Made by a program: the position numbers and the translations under genes | NCBI GenBank assembly: GCA_013298205.1 | Contig: JAAFJZ010000091.1 | Span: 3,076 to 8,678 of the forward strand | DNA length: 5,603 bases | Source: Cytophagales bacterium | GTDB lineage: Bacteria > Bacteroidota > Bacteroidia > Cytophagales > UBA9547 | Reading direction: 5' to 3' | Shown here: positions 1 through 5,603 of the stretch, piece by piece | Layout of the letters: every line of letters begins with the position of its first letter | Position numbering within the stretch: position 1 is the first letter of the stretch | Notes under the pieces: generated by a model | Database searches by the model: none | What the model saw: only the letters and a program-made list of their open reading frames with translations | What the model was told of the DNA's origin: nothing

Positions 1-3000
1 GCAACATGTCATTGTAAGCTAAGCTAAGTGAAATATTTTCTATATCATAAATTCTACTTTTTTGCTTAGGACCTCTCACTTTTTGAATATTAGCAAAATT
101 AATACTTCGTCTTTCTGTATGGTCAATGACCAATTTTTCATACTCTAACCACCCGTTAGAATTGCCTGAATTAATAAAGGATGACTTGGTGTCTTCTAGT
201 TTTATATCAGGGTTTAAAGGGTCAAATTGAGGAGTTATTCTTCTAATGTCGTAACTGATAAACATTGGAAGTTTAATGCCCCATTTTAAAGGTGTAAAAC
301 GATCCAATGAAATATTAGTAGCTATACCAAATTCTAAGGTTTCTTCACGCAACCGTTGACTTACTTTTTGATCGATGCTTCCATAACCGATTCCCATAAG
401 CCTTGAGTTAAGGGATAAAGTACCAATGTCAGCCAATTTAATATCTGCTTTTCCTAAAGCTGCTACACCAGCTTGATCAAAAAAATCAGTTAATCTCATT
501 TCATTAACCCAAACACAAACAGATTTGGAAGAACCAAATGACGTAGGAGGATTTTTTATTCCTATCACCATCACTTGTACAGAGGAAAGATCAGGGTTTC
601 CTTTTACAGTAACAATTTTACCATTTGGCAATATTTCAGTATATTCTCTCAACATATTAAAGCCAGACGAATTTCTTCGTACTTTAACTTTGCTGAAATC
701 TTCTAACAAAAAATCCAATTCGTTGGCTGACATCCACACTTGATCTACTGCACTTGTATTGGGCTGAGTGATTTTAAGTGGAATTTGTGTTTCATAATAG
801 TTTTGAGTGATATCAGTACCAAAACGAACAAACAAATTCAATTCATCATCTTTAATGTTATTTCCTTGGGCATGAACAAACATCTTTATTCGTTGGTAAT
901 TAATAAAATTTTTGTTTGTAATATTAAACACACCTTTAGCTTGTCTTTCTCGCAAGTTGTCTACACATAAGCGCATGGAGCTTTCATTTTGTCTTCTATT
1001 TTGAATAGAAGTAACATCTACTTCTCTCCAAGACCCAGGTGGTACTACATAAGGAATTCCAAGTCCAGCATCTTTACCGTTTTCTTCAACATTTACGCTA
1101 GATACATTAAAAGATGCAGGTTCTTGAGGACCTAAAAATAGTCCTTTTTCAGTTAAATCCAGTGAGTCTGGTACAACACGCCAAGTGCCACCTACAAACT
1201 GAAATCTAGCCATACGTAGCACAATGGGTTCTTCAAAACCAGTAAGAACGGTACGAAGAAAACGAATAGTTTTAAAACTACTCATCCCATTGACTGGCTC
1301 AGGTTTATCTCTTAGCGGTATTCTAAACTGATACCAATTGATTGTACCTGATGGAGTATTAGCTGCTACTTTGCTTACAATATAGTTTTTGCCTACATCC
1401 CAATTGGTATTAGGTTTTAAATCAATTGTATATTGATAATATTGTTCTAGATTATCTACTACATTATTAAGATTCAAATCTTCATTATCGGGAGTTGTGT
1501 AAGAAGACTGAACAATTCCGTTTTGAGGATTTACAGGGCTATTGTTTTCTGATCCATTAAAAAATTTATAACGTTCAAGTATTTTTTTATCTTGACCTTC
1601 ATATTGAGGATTTAGGTAATGAATAAAGTTGTCATTAGAGGGATCGGCAAGAATTTGATTTTTTAAATCTTGAGAAAGAGTGGAGTTTTCAATTTGGCTT
1701 ACATAATTTTTAAAGAATTCCTTTTCACGCGTATTATTCAAACCATCCAAACCAACATCTTGAAATGGTCTAGAATTAGGTTCATTGTCAAAAGCATTTA
1801 CTAAATAAGGTCTTTTAGTAACCCTTCCCCATGCAGAAGTATCTGTTCCTGAAGCAAATATAGAATCATTTTTTGGCAATCCATTTTCGAAAGCTTGCTT
1901 GCCATCTTTCATTACATCTTCATTTACGTTGCCTACATGAAAAACTAATTTGCCTCCAGTAGTATTATTTTTGTTTAATCTGCCATCTATAATTTTCCCC
2001 AAGTCTCCATTTGGGAAAGGGTCCATTAGCCAAAATTCCAAATATTGAATATTGGCATCATCAAAATCAGTATTGGAAGGAGTAGCTCGGGTAATTGCAC
2101 CAAAATTCTCTTTAGGATTGGTTAGCAAACCACTATTATCTATTTGAGTAGAAAAATTATATTGACCTTTTTCTTGTGGATAATAAGCCAAATCAAAAGT
2201 AACTTCATTTTGAACTCCTTGCTGAACATCTCTATTCGGGAAAATTTCTTGAGGCGAAATAATTCTTACAAAATGGTTTTGCATATCTATAGCAGAAAGG
2301 TTTGCAGCTGAGCCAGATCCACTGCCTTGGTAAAAAGTGTTGTCTATGTTGTACCAAGCAAGCCTAGCTCTTTTGTTATTGATATTAAGAACTTTTTTTT
2401 GGTCGTTTAAATCGCTAGGATTCAAAAATGTACCGATAGAGCTACTGTTTGTGGGCGGACTTCCAATTAGCCACCTTAGATACCCACCTGGCGAGCTTCC
2501 TAATCCTATTGGCGTTTCTTGGGCTTCGAAATCTTCTACAAACGAAGTTCCATTTCCTGGAATAAATGGATTGGCGTGAGGGGTAAGTGCTGCCATCTCG
2601 CCAACTAGACTTACACTTGACTTTTCTTTCGTAGAAATTAATGGCAAAGCATCTATCACTTTGGTAATTAACCTTGATTCTTTTTTATAAACTGCATCTA
2701 ACCCAAAAACACTATTGCTTACTGACTCATCTCCAATCTGCACTCTTCTTTGAAGTGGTCGTTCTGTAAGGTTAAATATGGATGCGCCTAAAGTGAAATC
2801 TTTACTTTGGCGGTATTCTAACCGTGTACCCACCAAACCTTTAGAACGCATATTAAATAAATCAGAACGTTCGAATCGTACCCGAATATCATTCCCAGAA
2901 GCTAAAACGCCTGCATTTGTAATCCTAACTCTATCACCAAGAACTTGATAATCGGTGCCTGATTTTAAAGTTGTCGCTCCTACGATTACCGTTACAGAAT

Positions 3001-5095
3001 TTTCTTGCACATTTAGCCCATTAAGTAATATATCTGCAGAACCTCCAGATTGGCTTCTTATTTTTAAGAAAAATTTATTCTTTAAAGCTACTTGCATAGC
3101 ATCTGGTTTCGTTTTTCTATATAGCTCGGTAAAAGGATATTTATCTACTAAATCTCTATCAACAATAGGATCAAATTTATTTATAATAGTAGCACCAAAT
3201 GGCTCAAGAACGGGTAAAATAATTCTACCCAAAGTAGTGTCAATGGTAACGCCAACTACAAAATCTAAACTTCCATCAGGTTGAGGATCGCCATTCATAT
3301 TTAGTTTGTCGGCATTAAAAACACGAACCAATGGTTCATTATTAAGTTTTCTACCTTGTCCAGTTGGCAAACTAGGATTGTCTACACCCGACAAATCATC
3401 TCTATAAATAATTCTGCATTGAAAACCTTTGCTGTTTAAGTTCGGCTGGTTAAGGGAGTAAATGTTTTTCATTTGCAAATCCCAAAGTGGTAAAGCAGGA
3501 TTAATTATACTTGGTCTGATTAGTTTTAAAATTAAATTTTCTGTAGGCAAAACGCTATTAGAATTAGCCAAAGTACCCACTGTATTTTGTTGACCCCGAA
3601 AGCTGTATTGGTAGGCTACTGCTAAAACATCATCATTTCTCATTGGAGTTACCAAAGAAATGTAACCCAATTGTTTATTGACAATATAATCTTTTCCTAA
3701 TTCTAATTTTCTAGCACTTCTTACCACTTCATAGTCCCTTGCTCTTTGAAATTGTTTGTTTTCAATAGCTGATATTACATTATCAGGATTACGGATATTG
3801 GGGTCTTTAAAGAAATTTGAAAAAATATTGTTTGAAAAATTATTAGTTGTTTTTAAGCTATCGGGAAGCAAAGCTGAAAAGTAATTTGAACTGTCAGCAA
3901 GGCTAGAGTATCTTGCAGTAGGGTCTCCTAAATCAGTAAGTGCCAAAACACTTCTTAAGTTTTGAGTAGCATTGATACGGTTAGTAACATAAACTTCCAC
4001 TTCACCTACCGTAACTCCCGAAATGATATTGGGTAAACCTCTTAGCGATTTTTCATAATTATCTCTAAAAAAATGAGAAAGAAAATAATGTCTATTGTCA
4101 TCATAATTATCTGATTTAATTTCTATCTCCCTTGCTAATCCACCCCCGGCTCCACCTTTTTGTACTATTTCATCTACTTTTCCACGTTGTTGTGCTACGA
4201 TAGCTTGAACAAATAATTTCCCAAACCTCATTTGGGTTTTGATACCAAATAGATTTTGCGCACCTTGTATGAGGCTAGTACCTAAAGGCATGCTTACATT
4301 GCCCGCTTCAACATTTTGAATTATATCTTCTTCCTGAGATTTATATTGTACTTTAATATTATTATCAAAATCAAACGTAGCTTTTGTGTCCCAATTTGCG
4401 TTAATTCGCAGTCTTTCGCCTATTTTCCCAGCCACATTAAAAGCAATATTTTGGTCAAAAAATAAATTCCCAACACTTTGTTGTCTGATAGGAATAGAGG
4501 GGTTTTCTGTTCTTTGAAAACGATAACCTAAATCTAGCATGACCTGCCCATTGGGCTTAATATCAATACTATTTCCTCCAAAAATACGCTCTGCAACAGG
4601 GCCAAGATAAATTTTAGGAATTAGAGCTTTTGTGCCTACAGCACTTTCAGCTTCTTTGCCAGCGGTACTGCTTTTCCAATAGTTTTTCATCATTTCCTTG
4701 TTGCGCATTTTTACAAATTCGTCATAAGGAATTTGTGAAGGCGCTCGATAATCTGAATTTCCGAGCTTTTCCTCTACTATAAATCCATCTCCATCAGGGC
4801 TTAGTTCTATGTTTTTTTGTATTATGGCAGGGTCTTTGAGCTGAAAAGGAGATTTTGACTCTCGATTAGAGAAATGGTCACCATATCGATCTTTAGGTCT
4901 AAAAGTAGGTTTTTTAGAGGACTTGTATTTTTCTTCAGATAAAGAATCTTCTGGAGGCGAAAATTCCTTTCTTACATTCCGATTTAAAATATCGGAATTT
5001 TTTCGCATAGCAGGTCTCGCATCGGTTATCCAAGTAATAAACGATAATGCAATTCCAATAAAGAAAGTTAATTGTATTCCTTCTGAGGTTCTCAA
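1..5095 (-). CDS. sprA: T9SS outer-membrane translocon SprA (Sov), C-terminal part beyond the window
   Basis: SprA forms the very large outer-membrane beta-barrel through which type IX cargo with C-terminal sorting domains leaves the periplasm; in gliders it is also needed for motility (Sov is the Porphyromonas name). I translated the frame from 5095 to the left edge: 1698 codons, no stop, no frameshift. Stretches I recognise from Flavobacterium-type SprA, in order: YDEFVKMR (124-131), IFGGNSIDIKPNGQVMLDLG (about 171-190), EDIIQNVEAGNVSMPLG (256-272), DNRHYFLSHFFR (333-344), DDVLAVAYQYSF (488-499), DPQPDGSLDFVVG (603-615), LPVLEPFG (627-634), NLTERPLQRRV (775-785), FVEDFE (852-857), VEENGK (1336-1341), FVRFGTD (1422-1428), VNEMRL (1530-1535), GSID (1572-1575), ITPQFDP (1620-1626) and RRSINF (1662-1667). 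Residues 30 to about 95 are charged and Lys/Glu/Pro/Ser-rich, probably a disordered linker. About 700 C-terminal residues are outside. The start is the TTG at 5095, because the only in-frame ATG upstream of the conserved region (5008) would lose the hydrophobic leader. It follows ruvA closely and is probably cotranscribed. The family is near certain; the start is less so. Confidence 0.96.
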   Translation of the reverse strand, partial: MRTSEGIQLTFFIGIALSFITWITDARPAMRKNSDILNRNVRKEFSPPEDSLSEEKYKSSKKPTFRPKDRYGDHFSNRESKSPFQLKDPAIIQKNIELSPDGDGFIVEEKLGNSDYRAPSQIPYDEFVKMRNKEMMKNYWKSSTAGKEAESAVGTKALIPKIYLGPVAERIFGGNSIDIKPNGQVMLDLGYRFQRTENPSIPIRQQSVGNLFFDQNIAFNVAGKIGERLRINANWDTKATFDFDNNIKVQYKSQEEDIIQNVEAGNVSMPLGTSLIQGAQNLFGIKTQMRFGKLFVQAIVAQQRGKVDEIVQKGGAGGGLAREIEIKSDNYDDNRHYFLSHFFRDNYEKSLRGLPNIISGVTVGEVEVYVTNRINATQNLRSVLALTDLGDPTARYSSLADSSNYFSALLPDSLKTTNNFSNNIFSNFFKDPNIRNPDNVISAIENKQFQRARDYEVVRSARKLELGKDYIVNKQLGYISLVTPMRNDDVLAVAYQYSFRGQQNTVGTLANSNSVLPTENLILKLIRPSIINPALPLWDLQMKNIYSLNQPNLNSKGFQCRIIYRDDLSGVDNPSLPTGQGRKLNNEPLVRVFNADKLNMNGDPQPDGSLDFVVGVTIDTTLGRIILPVLEPFGATIINKFDPIVDRDLVDKYPFTELYRKTKPDAMQVALKNKFFLKIRSQSGGSADILLNGLNVQENSVTVIVGATTLKSGTDYQVLGDRVRITNAGVLASGNDIRVRFERSDLFNMRSKGLVGTRLEYRQSKDFTLGASIFNLTERPLQRRVQIGDESVSNSVFGLDAVYKKESRLITKVIDALPLISTKEKSSVSLVGEMAALTPHANPFIPGNGTSFVEDFEAQETPIGLGSSPGGYLRWLIGSPPTNSSSIGTFLNPSDLNDQKKVLNINNKRARLAWYNIDNTFYQGSGSGSAANLSAIDMQNHFVRIISPQEIFPNRDVQQGVQNEVTFDLAYYPQEKGQYNFSTQIDNSGLLTNPKENFGAITRATPSNTDFDDANIQYLEFWLMDPFPNGDLGKIIDGRLNKNNTTGGKLVFHVGNVNEDVMKDGKQAFENGLPKNDSIFASGTDTSAWGRVTKRPYLVNAFDNEPNSRPFQDVGLDGLNNTREKEFFKNYVSQIENSTLSQDLKNQILADPSNDNFIHYLNPQYEGQDKKILERYKFFNGSENNSPVNPQNGIVQSSYTTPDNEDLNLNNVVDNLEQYYQYTIDLKPNTNWDVGKNYIVSKVAANTPSGTINWYQFRIPLRDKPEPVNGMSSFKTIRFLRTVLTGFEEPIVLRMARFQFVGGTWRVVPDSLDLTEKGLFLGPQEPASFNVSSVNVEENGKDAGLGIPYVVPPGSWREVDVTSIQNRRQNESSMRLCVDNLRERQAKGVFNITNKNFINYQRIKMFVHAQGNNIKDDELNLFVRFGTDITQNYYETQIPLKITQPNTSAVDQVWMSANELDFLLEDFSKVKVRRNSSGFNMLREYTEILPNGKIVTVKGNPDLSSVQVMVIGIKNPPTSFGSSKSVCVWVNEMRLTDFFDQAGVAALGKADIKLADIGTLSLNSRLMGIGYGSIDQKVSQRLREETLEFGIATNISLDRFTPLKWGIKLPMFISYDIRRITPQFDPLNPDIKLEDTKSSFINSGNSNGWLEYEKLVIDHTERRSINFANIQKVRGPKQKSRIYDIENISLSLAYNDML
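5018..5095 (-). other. Putative N-terminal signal sequence of SprA (residues 1-26)
   Basis: Read from the TTG at 5095, the protein begins MRTSEGIQ, followed by the hydrophobic run LTFFIGIALSFITWI (residues 9-23) and then TDARPA before the first internal Met30. An outer-membrane barrel must cross the inner membrane through Sec, so a leader is expected exactly here. Cleavage after T-D-A (residue 26) is the most plausible site, because it leaves Ala at -1 and Thr at -3; R-P-A at 27-29 is poorer. The n-region is unusual, with one Arg balanced by one Glu and no Lys. There is no Cys, so it is not a lipoprotein leader. An uncleaved N-terminal anchor cannot be excluded. Confidence 0.6.
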
Positions 5096-5116
5096 ATGCC
5101 CGAATAATGTGCTTCT
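5093..5116 (-). promoter_or_regulatory. ruvA-sprA junction and probable TTG start of sprA
   Basis: Only 21 bases separate the ruvA TAA from the proposed sprA TTG (5095-5093). The gap holds no ATG or GTG in the sprA frame, no hairpin that could act as a terminator, and no room for a promoter. It has no convincing Shine-Dalgarno match at normal spacing; a weak AGAAG sits about 16 bases upstream of the TTG. Absent Shine-Dalgarno sequences are common in Bacteroidota, so this does not argue against initiation here. The ruvA stop is in the same frame as sprA, so no sprA start can lie further upstream in this frame. The layout suggests cotranscription, and possibly translation by ribosomes finishing ruvA. 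Confidence 0.5.
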
Positions 5117-5603
5117 TTAGTAGTTTTGCTTCAAGGCTTGTTTTATTATTTTCTCCAAAGGTAGGTCATATCCTTCAGTTTTAAAAATATTATCCAACGT
5201 TTTTTCCGCTGTATTTTTTACAATACCTAAACTTACTAATGCATTTAACGCTTCTTGTTTGAGCTTATTGCGTTCTGAGTTTAAAGTCGTAACATTTAAT
5301 AATGAATCACCATTTATTTTTCCTACTTTATCTTTGAGTTCAAGAATGAGCCTTTGTGCTGTTTTTGCACCTACACCTTTGATGGCTTGTATTGAACGGG
5401 CATCGTTTGTATGAATAAATTGTGTAAGCTCACTTACGTTGGCATAGGAAAGTATAGTTAAGGCGGTCCCAGGGCCAATTCCAGAAATGGAAGTAAGAAG
5501 TAAAAACATATTTTTTTCCTCCATTTCTGCGAATCCAAAAAGGGTGTGCGAATCTTCTTTGATGCTAAGATGGGTAAAAAGTTTTACTTTCCCAGAACTG
5601 GGT
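5117..5603 (-). CDS. ruvA: Holliday junction branch migration protein RuvA, N-terminus beyond the window
   Basis: RuvA is the DNA-binding subunit of the RuvAB branch-migration motor. Its tetramer grips the four-way Holliday junction and loads the RuvB ATPase, and RuvC then resolves the junction. The first full codon is at 5602; 161 residues precede the TAA at 5119-5117. The fragment opens near the end of the OB-fold domain (KVKLFTHLSIKEDSHTLFGF). Its E16-D17 align with the acidic-pin residues Glu55 and Asp56 of E. coli RuvA, so about 39 N-terminal residues are missing and full length would be about 200, normal for the family. Two helix-hairpin-helix motifs follow: ISGIGPGTALTIL (residues 39-51) and IKGVGAKTAQRLILELKDK (74-92). 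A flexible linker (about 94-112) leads to the small RuvB-binding domain III (EALNALVSLGI onward, 117-161, ending KQALKQNY). The ATG at 5524 is an internal methionine, not the start: the frame stays open upstream of it and encodes recognisable RuvA sequence. sprA follows 21 bases downstream on the same strand. Confidence 0.97.
   Translation of the reverse strand, partial: PSSGKVKLFTHLSIKEDSHTLFGFAEMEEKNMFLLLTSISGIGPGTALTILSYANVSELTQFIHTNDARSIQAIKGVGAKTAQRLILELKDKVGKINGDSLLNVTTLNSERNKLKQEALNALVSLGIVKNTAEKTLDNIFKTEGYDLPLEKIIKQALKQNY

Noticed and set aside
525..970. Two short plus-strand open frames (525-743 and 740-970)
   Set aside because: Both are antisense to the continuous sprA frame, which shows family-level similarity on the minus strand through this stretch. 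Their translations resemble no protein I know.
2393..2400. Run of eight T (A8 in the sprA sense) as a possible slippage or phase-variation site
   Set aside because: The SprA frame is continuous on both sides, encoding Gln-Lys-Lys-Val across it. A-runs of this length are expected in such AT-rich DNA.
2337..3284. Plus-strand open frames of 80 codons (2337-2579) and 109 codons (2955-3284)
   Set aside because: They lie opposite conserved SprA segments (FVEDFE, NLTERPL, DPQPDG, LPVLEPFG). They are shadows of that coding sequence.
4923..5120. Plus-strand open frame of 65 codons over the sprA start and the end of ruvA
   Set aside because: It is antisense to the SprA N-terminus and the last RuvA codon, with no recognisable product.
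5522..5524. ATG at 5524 as the start of a 135-residue gene
   Set aside because: The frame stays open upstream to the window edge and encodes the end of the RuvA OB domain with the acidic-pin Glu-Asp pair, so this Met is internal.
1..5603. A novel system, mobile element, CRISPR array or structured RNA
   Set aside because: The window is filled by two recognised genes with a 21-base gap. I saw no direct-repeat array, terminal inverted repeats, tRNA-like fold or riboswitch-like region.

Overview
The window comes from a member of the Bacteroidota (former Bacteroidetes). The evidence is a very long minus-strand gene for SprA, the outer-membrane translocon of the type IX secretion system (T9SS), a system confined to this phylum and its close relatives. 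The DNA is AT-rich (roughly mid-30s % GC by eye) and A/T-ending codons dominate. The sequence alone does not support a family- or genus-level name.

Layout: everything readable is on the minus strand, so transcription runs from the right edge to the left. Positions 5603 to 5117 hold ruvA, missing about 39 N-terminal residues beyond the right edge. After a 21-base gap, sprA starts near 5095 and stays open without a stop to position 1. That is 1698 codons, and the gene clearly continues past the left edge. About 70% of a usual SprA (around 2,400 residues) is present. No RNA gene, mobile element, CRISPR array, terminator or plus-strand gene was found. Apart from the 21-base gap the window is entirely coding.

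The two genes do unrelated jobs: RuvA binds Holliday junctions in recombinational repair, and SprA is the giant outer-membrane barrel that exports T9SS cargo and serves gliding motility where that exists. Their tight same-strand packing suggests one transcript. From memory, ruvA directly upstream of sprA is a common arrangement in Bacteroidota, so this looks like a conserved locus rather than a newly assembled one.

The main annotation issue is the sprA start. The first in-frame ATG (5008) lies after a hydrophobic, signal-peptide-like stretch. The reading frame that includes this stretch can only begin at a non-ATG codon, best a TTG at 5095. I see no previously undescribed system here; the content is a known secretion translocon and a known repair gene.
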